Below are positions 1-4,277 of a stretch of DNA of 8,513 nucleotides, in pieces. The stretch spans positions 1 through 8,513 of the forward strand of contig JAITWW010000029.1 in assembly GCA_031285085.1 (NCBI GenBank), given 5' to 3'. Within the stretch, counting starts at the first letter, position 1, and each line of letters starts with the position of its first letter. The position numbers and the translations under genes were made by a program. The notes under the pieces are model-generated. The model saw only the letters and a list, made by a program, of their open reading frames with translations, ran no database searches and was not told the origin of the DNA. This DNA is from Candidatus Methanofilum arcanum. Lineage in GTDB: Archaea > Halobacteriota > Methanomicrobia > Methanomicrobiales > Methanospirillaceae.

Positions 1-68
1 ATTGGTGGAACCAAGAAGATATGCGAAAGCGCTTGATCGTGGAAAGATGACTGAAAACAACGCCGCCA

Positions 69-111
69 ACACGGACAGATAGGCGACTGACTATTTTCTG
101 AAAGTCCGTGT
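69..111 (+). other. Stem-loop ahead of domain V, probably intron domain IV base
   Basis: ACACGGAC at 69-76 is exactly complementary to GTCCGTGT at 104-111, giving an 8-bp stem with a 27-nt loop. It lies 10 bases upstream of domain V, where the closing part of domain IV is expected in a group II intron. The assignment to domain IV comes from position only. The perfect stem could also be a remnant left by internal deletion of the intron ORF. Confidence 0.5.
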
Positions 112-121
112 AAACTAGAGA

Positions 122-153
122 ACCGCCGCATACGGACCCGTACGTGCGGTGGT
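122..153 (+). ncRNA. Group II intron domain V (catalytic hairpin)
   Basis: Bases 122-130 pair with 145-153 through nine pairs, including the G125-U150 wobble inside the CGC triad (124-126). Bases 143-144 (CG) form the two-nucleotide bulge. Bases 131-134 pair with 139-142, capped by the tetraloop GACC at 135-138. Triad, bulge and short terminal helix are the diagnostic architecture of domain V, which holds the catalytic metal ions for splicing and reverse splicing. No pairing is disrupted, so this domain looks functional. Confidence 0.92.
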
Positions 154-155
154 GT

Positions 156-197
156 GGGAGGTCGGCCACTCAACTAATGGGTGGCCTCCTACCCGAT
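156..197 (+). ncRNA. Group II intron domain VI with branch-point A and 3' splice site
   Basis: GGG at 156-158 pairs with CCC at 192-194, and AGG at 159-161 with CCT at 188-190, leaving A191 bulged between the two helices. An upper stem pairs 164-172 with 178-186 around the loop 173-177. A191 is seven bases from the intron terminus GAT at 195-197, the normal placement of the lariat branch point. The 3' splice site is therefore placed between 197 and 198. Confidence 0.85.
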
Positions 198-202
198 GAA
201 GA

Positions 203-248
203 GCGTCCTCGCCGCTCTTTGCGAGGCGTCCTCGCCGTGCTTGGCGAG
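203..248 (+). repeat. Two tandem 23-bp GC-rich hairpin repeats at the intron 3' flank
   Basis: Bases 203-225 and 226-248 are imperfect direct copies; both begin GCGTCCTCGCCG and end GCGAG. Each can fold alone: CCTCGC/GCGAGG in the first and CCTCGCC/GGCGAGG in the second. A competing 7-bp stem pairs 199-205 with 213-219. The stretch is markedly GC-rich compared with the AT-rich genes around it. It may be a terminator-like structure, a REP-like element or the intron's target site. It begins two bases after the predicted 3' splice site, which suggests a link with intron insertion, but this is inference. Confidence 0.65.
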
Positions 249-254
249 GGGGGA

Positions 255-267
255 AAGAAATTTAAGG
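255..267 (+). promoter_or_regulatory. Probable BRE/TATA promoter of the PKD-protein gene
   Basis: An A/T-rich stretch reading AAGAAATTTAAGG resembles an archaeal BRE plus TATA box. The TATA-like core (261-265) lies about 25 bases before the ATG at 288. No Shine-Dalgarno sequence precedes that ATG, so a leaderless or nearly leaderless transcript is likely. A second AT-rich element (TTATAATG, 270-277) is too close to the start to serve it. Confidence 0.5.
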
Positions 268-287
268 CCTTATAATGTATACTCATA

Positions 288-1211
288 ATGAAAAGATCTC
301 TTGGATATGTAGTCTGTATACTTTTTTGTTGTTTTTGCTTGTCTGTCCAGCCAATATCTGCTGAGTTCATAGAAGAAGAATTATTGCATCCAGAATCACT
401 GAGTGATGAAAACTGGTTTGAAGTTGTTGACATGCTCCTTGAACATCGCGCCAATATAATCACAGCTCTTGGTGGACGACCACCTACGCCGCCACCTCCA
501 ACCACGAACCCAACTGATGCTCCAACGAAGAAGCCAACGAAGGTAAAGCCAACCAAAGTACCAACGAAGGTACCAACCGTGACCCCAACTACACTGCCAA
601 CGACGGTGCCAACTGTCACAACATATACCATCAGATCCTCTGGACAGAATGGAGGAATCGCAATTCCAACTGGCACATGGGAGCTTGAGGAATGTGAAAC
701 AATTATTCTCTCCTTTGAGTCAGAACCAGGATATGAACTTGACTATATAACTGACTTGGTAACTGGAGAAAAGTGGAGTCCAGCACCTTCTTTTATCTCT
801 CTTTATGTGGATCGGAACTATGACATCGCAGCAGTTGGAAAACCACGTAATCAGGTTCGTGTAGACTTCACCGCTACCCCTCTCACAGGAATGGTTGTTT
901 TGGAAGTTACCTTTACTCCTGTCTCTATTGGTTCTATAGAACCAGACACATGGGTTTGGAACTTTGGAAACGGAGAGATAAAAGAAATGAAAAGTGATAC
1001 TCCTGTTTCAACGATATACACCATGCCCGGCCTCTACACCGTCTCACTTGAAGGAATACGAGGTGCTTTGTCCGGAACAGAGACGAAAACACACTATATT
1101 CTCGTGGAGCCAAAGATTGGTGGTGAGGAGTGTGATGCTCCGCCAGAAGAATGTGAAGTTCCACCGCCAGTAGAAGAATGTGAAATTCCAGTAGAGGAAT
1201 GTGAGGCGTAA
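288..1211 (+). CDS. Secreted PKD-domain surface protein with Thr/Pro linker and EEC-repeat tail
   Basis: A 307-residue exported protein of unknown specific role. Residues 1-25 are a Sec-type signal peptide: basic start, a Cys-rich hydrophobic core, and likely cleavage after PISA. A short acidic, helical stretch (26-62) leads into a Thr/Pro/Lys/Val linker (64-112) built on PT and KVPT units, typical of extended cell-wall spacers. Residues 113-187 resemble an InlB-type B repeat (GG.I.P.G ... PGYELD). Residues 188-275 fit a PKD domain, with VDFTATPLTG, WVWNFGNGE and YTMPGLYTVSLEG at the usual positions. The last 30 residues carry four EEC motifs (Cys 282, 289, 298, 305) separated by Glu/Pro/Val. 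There is no C-terminal membrane helix or PGF/LPXTG-like anchor, so attachment, if any, is unexplained. PKD and B-repeat domains are generally extracellular adhesion or surface modules. The leaderless-type ATG fits the TATA box. The gene converges with the archaellins. The product class is fairly sure; the function is unknown. Confidence 0.85.
   Translation: MKRSLGYVVCILFCCFCLSVQPISAEFIEEELLHPESLSDENWFEVVDMLLEHRANIITALGGRPPTPPPPTTNPTDAPTKKPTKVKPTKVPTKVPTVTPTTLPTTVPTVTTYTIRSSGQNGGIAIPTGTWELEECETIILSFESEPGYELDYITDLVTGEKWSPAPSFISLYVDRNYDIAAVGKPRNQVRVDFTATPLTGMVVLEVTFTPVSIGSIEPDTWVWNFGNGEIKEMKSDTPVSTIYTMPGLYTVSLEGIRGALSGTETKTHYILVEPKIGGEECDAPPEECEVPPPVEECEIPVEECEA
477..623 (+). repeat. Degenerate Thr/Pro microrepeat (coding linker)
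   Basis: Within the PKD-protein gene, short units such as CCAACGAAGGTA and CCAACTGT recur and encode PTK(V) and PT(T)V steps (residues 64-112). This is low-complexity coding sequence forming a flexible spacer. Its antisense reads as a long Val/Gly-rich open frame, which is an artefact of the repeat. Confidence 0.8.
1119..1208 (+). repeat. EEC-motif tandem repeat at the C-terminus of the PKD protein
   Basis: The last 30 codons contain four copies of a GA(A/G)GA(A/G)TGTGA core spaced 7, 9 and 7 codons apart, with CCAGTAGA(A/G)GAATGTGA nearly identical in the last two copies. The DNA similarity suggests recent tandem duplication. The peptide is acidic, proline-rich and has regularly spaced cysteines, which could coordinate metal or form disulfides or crosslinks. 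None of these is shown by the sequence alone. Confidence 0.75.
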
Positions 1212-1269
1212 AAAGAGTTGAAAATCAAGATCAACCATTCCTTTTTCAGTAAAACCACTTATTTCTCTT
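1212..1269. terminator. Convergent intergenic region with T-tracts, possible bidirectional terminator
   Basis: These 58 bases separate the stop of the PKD-protein gene from the stop of the second archaellin gene. The plus strand carries TTTTT at about 1241-1245 and T-rich runs after it. The minus strand carries TTTT and TTTTT runs opposite the A-tracts at 1211-1216 and 1221-1224. Archaeal transcription commonly ends at U-tracts without a hairpin, so both transcripts may end here. I see no stable hairpin. Confidence 0.35.
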
Positions 1270-1878
1270 CTAGCCGTGAGCGAATCCTGCTGCAACACGT
1301 TTATGTATTGTTGTTGGACCACCAACTTTTTGTTTTATCTCGATCTGGAGCCACCCATCTGTTGCAGGACCAGCGGGTGCTGTTGTACCATCATCATGTA
1401 ACCTGATATAGACAGTTTTCTTTTCACCAGCTCTCATCACCATGTTCCCATCCAGCTCTCCCCGAGCGCCATGCACACCAAACTTACCTACTACAACAGT
1501 TCTAAAATCCACAGGAACAGCACGTCCATCAAAGGCATTGTCAAACTCAATGACATAGGGAATTGGTGTATCTTGTGATGAGAATAAAAACAATAATTCA
1601 CTCAGCTTTTGTGGATCTTCACCTTCTTGAGCCATCAATGTTAAGGTGAGATGGCCAATGTGACCAGTACTACCTTTGTCCTCATATACAATATCATCAT
1701 CCAGTACAATCTGTGAGATTGCCTGTTGAAGTGCGGTGGCGTACGGAGCTTCTTGGTATCCCTGAGTTGCAAAGAACACAGCACCCAGCATGACGTAGCT
1801 AAAAACTGCGGCTATCACAACAAGTGCAATAAGCATGATTGCAGATTCAAGGTCATTAAATGCATCATCTCTCTTCAT
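1270..1878 (-). CDS. Archaellin (archaeal flagellin), second gene of the pair
   Basis: A 202-residue class III signal-peptide protein, a filament subunit of the archaellum. The start is placed at the ATG at 1878 (MKRDDAF), not the in-frame ATG 11 codons earlier, because a strong Shine-Dalgarno GGAGGGTGG (1892-1884) precedes it and the short basic leader then matches the family. FlaK/PibD-type cleavage is expected between Ala6 and Phe7. The mature N-terminus FNDLESAIMLIALVVIAAVF keeps Glu at position 5 and the helix that builds the filament core, ending in the FSYVMLG archaellin signature. Residue -1 is Ala instead of the usual Gly, which may slow processing. The C-terminal LQIEIKQKVGG and TIHKRVAAGF pattern fits the archaellin beta-domain end. 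It starts 13 bases after the upstream archaellin stop, so the two are co-transcribed. It may be a minor filament component; that is inference. It has no N-X-S/T glycosylation sequon. Confidence 0.88.
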   Translation of the reverse strand: MKRDDAFNDLESAIMLIALVVIAAVFSYVMLGAVFFATQGYQEAPYATALQQAISQIVLDDDIVYEDKGSTGHIGHLTLTLMAQEGEDPQKLSELLFLFSSQDTPIPYVIEFDNAFDGRAVPVDFRTVVVGKFGVHGARGELDGNMVMRAGEKKTVYIRLHDDGTTAPAGPATDGWLQIEIKQKVGGPTTIHKRVAAGFAHG

Positions 1879-1883
1879 AAGAA

Positions 1884-1892
1884 CCACCCTCC
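1884..1892 (-). promoter_or_regulatory. Shine-Dalgarno site deciding the start of the second archaellin
   Basis: On the minus strand GGAGGGTGG touches the last base of the preceding stop codon TAG (1894-1892) and lies 5 bases before the ATG at 1878. This supports translation from 1878 and coupling to the upstream archaellin gene. The earlier in-frame ATG at 1911 lies inside the upstream coding sequence. Confidence 0.8.
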
Positions 1893-2476
1893 TATAGGAG
1901 GAACTCTCCATCTTGCTGACCTATGGACAAGGTTTTTGTGATACGAGTTGGAGGACCAATACGCGGAGCCATCTCAAGCGTGAACCAGTCTCCAAAATCA
2001 ACACCTTCAACGGTAACCAGGTAAGTCGCAAAAGAACCAGGAGCTACTATGTGATCTGCAATACCAGGGTTATCTTTGTTCGGTGGATAGTAGACATTGT
2101 ATGTGAATGCAGTACTTGGATACTCAAACACGACGCCAATATTTCCATCCATCGCGAAGCCCTCCTGTAACACCACTGGTGAGATGAGCTTCGTTGCAGA
2201 GTATGTAAAGATGGTAGGCGCCATATCAACTGGCTGTCCACCAAGGACACGAACATTGAAAGTAAATCCAACAAGTTGATTGGTATCAATCTTCCCGTAC
2301 TGTTGGCCATCAAACACGAACGCCTCCTTGGCGCCTGCGTATGGAACTCTTTTCGCTTGTTGGGTTTCAAAAAATCCAGCGCCAAGCATCACATACGAAA
2401 ATATCGCAGCCACAACAACGAGAGCAATCAATACAATTGCTGCCTCAAGATCGGTAAATCCATTATCTCTCTTCAT
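1892..2476 (-). CDS. Archaellin (archaeal flagellin), first gene of the pair
   Basis: A 194-residue archaellin, a structural subunit of the rotating archaellum filament. MKRDNG is a short class III signal peptide ending in Gly6, cut by the prearchaellin peptidase before FTDLEAAIVLIALVVVAAIF; Glu at mature position 5 is conserved. The hydrophobic helix and the FSYVMLGAGFFETQ segment are hallmark archaellin sequence and distinguish it from ordinary archaeal pilins. The C-terminal half is beta-rich, and WFTLEMAPRIGP with TRITKTL fits the closing strands of the archaellin outer domain. It leads a two-gene operon; the neighbour shares the N-terminal helix but differs downstream, so the pair are diverged paralogues. 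The promoter is a good TATA/BRE at 2550-2566. The ATG at 2476 follows GAGGT and is the downstream copy of a duplicated start region. No archaellum motor or chaperone genes are nearby. It has no N-X-S/T sequon. Confidence 0.9.
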   Translation of the reverse strand: MKRDNGFTDLEAAIVLIALVVVAAIFSYVMLGAGFFETQQAKRVPYAGAKEAFVFDGQQYGKIDTNQLVGFTFNVRVLGGQPVDMAPTIFTYSATKLISPVVLQEGFAMDGNIGVVFEYPSTAFTYNVYYPPNKDNPGIADHIVAPGSFATYLVTVEGVDFGDWFTLEMAPRIGPPTRITKTLSIGQQDGEFLL

Positions 2477-2502
2477 AGCAATACCTCTTCATAGCAATAC
2501 CT
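2471..2502 (-). repeat. Perfect 16-bp tandem duplication of the archaellin RBS and start codon
   Basis: Bases 2471-2486 and 2487-2502 are identical (CTTCATAGCAATACCT on the plus strand). Read on the minus strand, each copy carries GAGGT followed by ATGAAG, so there are two equivalent ribosome-binding and start sites 16 bases apart and therefore in different frames. The upstream ATG (2492) opens a nine-codon frame ending at a TAA just inside the archaellin gene (MKRYCYEER). The downstream ATG (2476) opens the archaellin. The upstream copy may be a decoy or a leader peptide. Confidence 0.9.
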
Positions 2503-2520
2503 CATCACCAGAGTCCCAAA

Positions 2521-2555
2521 ATATACATCTATTTTCTTAGATCCAAAATGTATAT
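2521..2555. repeat. 8-bp inverted repeat spanning the archaellin promoter
   Basis: ATATACAT at 2521-2528 is the exact reverse complement of ATGTATAT at 2548-2555, with a 19-bp spacer. One arm overlaps the archaellin TATA box and the other lies near the predicted start of transcription. It could be a regulator site, or two TATA-like elements facing opposite ways. AT-rich sequence makes chance occurrence fairly likely. Confidence 0.4.
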
Positions 2556-2566
2556 AACCGTTTTTC
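2550..2566 (-). promoter_or_regulatory. TATA box and BRE of the archaellin operon
   Basis: On the minus strand GAAAAACGGTTATATAC matches the archaeal BRE (purine-rich, ending AAACGG here) followed by a near-consensus TATA box. Transcription is expected about 25 bases downstream, near 2527, giving a leader of roughly 50 bases to the ATG at 2476. A second weaker TATA-like copy (ATGTATATTTT, 2518-2528) could give a shorter leader. Confidence 0.65.
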
Positions 2567-2658
2567 ACCTTCTCTGGCCATCCAATATATCCTCAATTAT
2601 CCATGTACGTCATACATAATAGAGCACAAGAGAAAATTCACTTTCACCCTATTCAAAT

Positions 2659-2669
2659 AAACTATAAAC
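2659..2669 (+). promoter_or_regulatory. Possible TATA element of the small nuclease-like gene
   Basis: AAACTATAAAC is AT-rich and centred about 29 bases before the ATG at 2693. No Shine-Dalgarno sequence precedes that ATG, so a leaderless transcript would fit. The match is weaker than the archaellin promoter. Apart from this, the archaellin promoter and a short dyad (ATGTA-5-TACAT at 2603-2617), I see nothing in the divergent region 2503-2692. Confidence 0.35.
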
Positions 2670-2692
2670 ATCTATGAGCACAACTACAACTC

Positions 2693-3088
2693 ATGGATAT
2701 CAGCTCCAAAGAGAGAACATGCAATATAGAAAATAAAAGAGGAAAAGATGATTCCAAACAAAATACCCACATACGAAATGTTACACACATTGCAGCATCA
2801 AGGCTTGAGGACAGAGGATATATTGTTATCAAAAGTATGACAAGAAGCTGGCCATATGACATGATCGCTTGTAACCAACATCATATTCTCTTCATTGCAA
2901 CCAGACGCCATACAAAAGTACATACTCCAAAACAGATCCTAAAAATCTATACTGATCTCATATCTGATATGTGGCAAGCGCCTGCTCCAAGCATTGCCGA
3001 GAAACAGCTCTGGATCTATCACAATGATCACGGGTTTGTGATCTACAAACTCTTTCAAAAAGGAATAATGAAAAAAGAAGATATATGA
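2693..3088 (+). CDS. Small PD-(D/E)XK-like protein, probably degenerate
   Basis: A 131-residue basic protein without a firm family name. Residues 14-72 follow the layout of small archaeal Holliday-junction-resolvase-like proteins: KRG, a helix, RGY.VIKS, then WPYDMIACN and ILFIATRRH. In that fold the core is an Asp in a PxD strand followed by (E/Q)-x-K in the next. Here Asp56 is present, but the second motif reads Ala69-Thr70-Arg71, so the usual acidic or amide residue and the catalytic lysine are missing. If the assignment is right it is probably inactive as a nuclease, or a binding-only derivative. The C-terminal half (EKQLWIYHNDHGFVIYKLF) suits the closing strands. The N-terminal 13 residues are polar and may not belong to the fold. 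The gene stands alone, divergent from the archaellins and convergent with cutA. That it is a real gene is likely; the family is inference. Confidence 0.65.
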   Translation: MDISSKERTCNIENKRGKDDSKQNTHIRNVTHIAASRLEDRGYIVIKSMTRSWPYDMIACNQHHILFIATRRHTKVHTPKQILKIYTDLISDMWQAPAPSIAEKQLWIYHNDHGFVIYKLFQKGIMKKEDI

Positions 3089-3101
3089 CGATTGTCATAT
3101 A
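3082..3101 (+). terminator. Hairpin across the stop codon of the small gene
   Basis: TATATGAC (3082-3089) and GTCATATA (3094-3101) form a perfect 8-bp stem with a GATT loop. The TGA stop (3086-3088) lies inside the stem. It may mark the 3' end of the transcript. T-tracts downstream are short (TTTT at 3153-3156 and 3162-3165), so termination is plausible but not assured. Confidence 0.4.
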
Positions 3102-3175
3102 AATTGCTGCTCTACTCTCTGAAACTTCTCTGATAGTTGTGATGAAATCCGTTTTGCACCCTTTTACATCTTACC

Positions 3176-3508
3176 TCACTCACTTCCACCTTCAACAGAA
3201 GACATAACCCACTCACAATATAACTGAGAGCCCTGTACAACAGGCACCGCCAAAATCTCAGGAACATCATATGGATGCACAGATAAAATCCACTCCATCA
3301 CTGCATCAACCCGGGCTCTTGTCGTTTTCATAAGCAACAAAATCTCCTGATCCTCACACAAACTCCCTTCCCATCGATACACTGCCACCACTGGCGTCAT
3401 CGATACACAAGCACAAAGACCCTTTGTAACTGCCTCTTGTGCCATCTGACGAGAAAATTCCTCTGGAACTGTACAGTGTACAATAACAATATCTTCACGA
3501 GAACTCAT
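3176..3508 (-). CDS. cutA: CutA1 divalent-cation tolerance protein
   Basis: A 110-residue cytosolic protein of the CutA1 family, which forms very stable trimers with a PII-like ferredoxin fold. Family marks are GLCACVSMTPVVAVYRWEG (30-48), the EILLLMKT strand (55-62) and HPYDVPEILAVPV (78-90), followed by the aromatic YCEW near the end. Length is standard. Bacterial CutA was linked to copper tolerance, but the biochemical role in archaea is unsettled. Its ATG overlaps the radB stop as ATGA (3508-3505), so the two are translationally coupled; a GAGGGTG stretch sits just before the start. Its place behind larC and radB suggests one transcript. The family call is firm; a metal role here is inference. 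Confidence 0.95.
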   Translation of the reverse strand: MSSREDIVIVHCTVPEEFSRQMAQEAVTKGLCACVSMTPVVAVYRWEGSLCEDQEILLLMKTTRARVDAVMEWILSVHPYDVPEILAVPVVQGSQLYCEWVMSSVEGGSE

Positions 3509-4236
3509 ACACCCTCACTTGCAACACAAAATCCTTGTTCTGAAATATGAAATTGAACAACTCCTCCTTCTGGACGAGAGTGATGCTTCACAATCCGTAC
3601 ACAACGAGCCGTCCCACATCGTTCAAGCTGTAACACCACCTTAGATAAATGTGCAAGACCTGTCCCACCAAGTGGCAAGAACTCCTCCTTCATCAGTGAT
3701 GCTAGTGGTGAAAAACCTTGGTACACCTGATTTGTTACAAGCACGGGAATATTATATCGCTTTGCAAACCCAAGCAACACAACAATCTGGCGATTCAAAC
3801 GCTGCACCGTATCCTGTTGCCCATGCTCAAGATTTGTTCGATATAATCCTGTTGCAGAGTCAAGTACAATCAACCCAACATCTCGCGTTGCAAGCACCTT
3901 TGAAGCATCAGAGATCATCTGTCCCTGCTGTTCAAAATCCTCAGGTTCAAACAGATACAAAAAATCTGAAAATACAGCTGTTTTTTCTCCTGCAATCTGA
4001 GCAAATCGTTCCACAGAGAAACTTTCAGTATCTATATACACCACATTACGACCTGTTGCAATCACGGTCACTGCAGCGAGCATGCAAAATGTAGATTTTC
4101 CACTTCCAGGCTCTCCGTAAAACTGCGTAATCATCCGACGAGCATACCCACCACCAATAAGCTCATCAAATGCAGAAAAACCAGTTGGCACAATAAGATC
4201 TAAACGCACACCTCTATGCTCGAAATTTTCACCCAT
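3505..4236 (-). CDS. radB: RadB, DNA repair and recombination protein (RecA family)
   Basis: A 243-residue RadA paralogue found in Euryarchaeota. It lacks the N-terminal helix-hairpin-helix domain of RadA and is thought to assist RadA in homologous recombination. The ATPase core starts at once: PTGFSAFDELIGGG (17-30), Walker A GEPGSGKS (41-48), YIDTE (67-71), and Walker B LIVLD ending at Asp126 followed by SATGLYR. VTNQVY and the GGTGLAHLSKVVLQL strand complete the fold. The ATG at 4236 is preceded in frame by a stop three codons upstream, so it is the first possible ATG. The start lies 41 bases after the larC stop. The 3' end overlaps cutA by four bases. Length and motifs are normal for the family. 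Confidence 0.95.
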   Translation of the reverse strand: MGENFEHRGVRLDLIVPTGFSAFDELIGGGYARRMITQFYGEPGSGKSTFCMLAAVTVIATGRNVVYIDTESFSVERFAQIAGEKTAVFSDFLYLFEPEDFEQQGQMISDASKVLATRDVGLIVLDSATGLYRTNLEHGQQDTVQRLNRQIVVLLGFAKRYNIPVLVTNQVYQGFSPLASLMKEEFLPLGGTGLAHLSKVVLQLERCGTARCVRIVKHHSRPEGGVVQFHISEQGFCVASEGV

Positions 4237-4277
4237 TTTTCATTTCCCTATCCTTTTTCATCTCTTTCTATCTCCTC

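Larger units (their letters stand above)
1..197 (+). mobile_element. Group II intron, 3' portion (domains IV end, V and VI)
   Basis: This is the 3' end of a group II intron, a self-splicing retroelement; its 5' part, and any reverse transcriptase/maturase, would lie before the window. The call rests on RNA structure. A 32-nt domain V at 122-153 has a CGC catalytic triad, a two-base bulge and a tetraloop. It is followed directly by a domain VI at 156-197 with a bulged adenosine at 191, seven bases from a 3' terminus ending in AT, as group II introns end. The CGC triad rather than AGC points to a bacterial-type class such as class C; the class is inference. The stretch is more GC-rich than the genes that follow. 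Frame 2 is open from base 2 to a TAG at 80-82 (26 codons), but I do not recognise it as a maturase C-terminus. Whether the whole element is active cannot be judged here. Confidence 0.9.

Noticed and set aside
2..82. Open frame of 26 codons from the window edge to TAG, a possible C-terminus of the intron-encoded maturase.
   Set aside because: Its residues (for example LVEPRRYAKALDRG) match no maturase or endonuclease motif that I recognise, and 26 open codons can occur by chance.
170..676. Minus-strand open frame of 168 codons rich in Val and Gly.
   Set aside because: It is the antisense of the Thr/Pro repeat of the PKD-protein gene and runs through the intron end and hairpin repeats. It has no homology feel and no Shine-Dalgarno site.
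1044..1325. Minus-strand open frame of 93 codons crossing the convergent gene ends.
   Set aside because: It overlaps two well-supported genes, and its Phe/Trp-rich composition is the antisense of the EEC repeat.
1879..1911. Eleven-codon N-terminal extension of the second archaellin (MESSSYRRVVL).
   Set aside because: The Shine-Dalgarno GGAGGGTGG and the short prepilin leader both support the ATG at 1878. The extension lies mostly within the preceding gene.
2047..2385. Minus-strand open frame of 112 codons in another frame of the first archaellin.
   Set aside because: It lies wholly inside the archaellin gene and shows no conserved motif.
2603..2617. Short dyad ATGTA-CGTCA-TACAT in the divergent intergenic region.
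   Set aside because: Five-base arms in AT-rich DNA are expected by chance, and it does not align with a promoter element.
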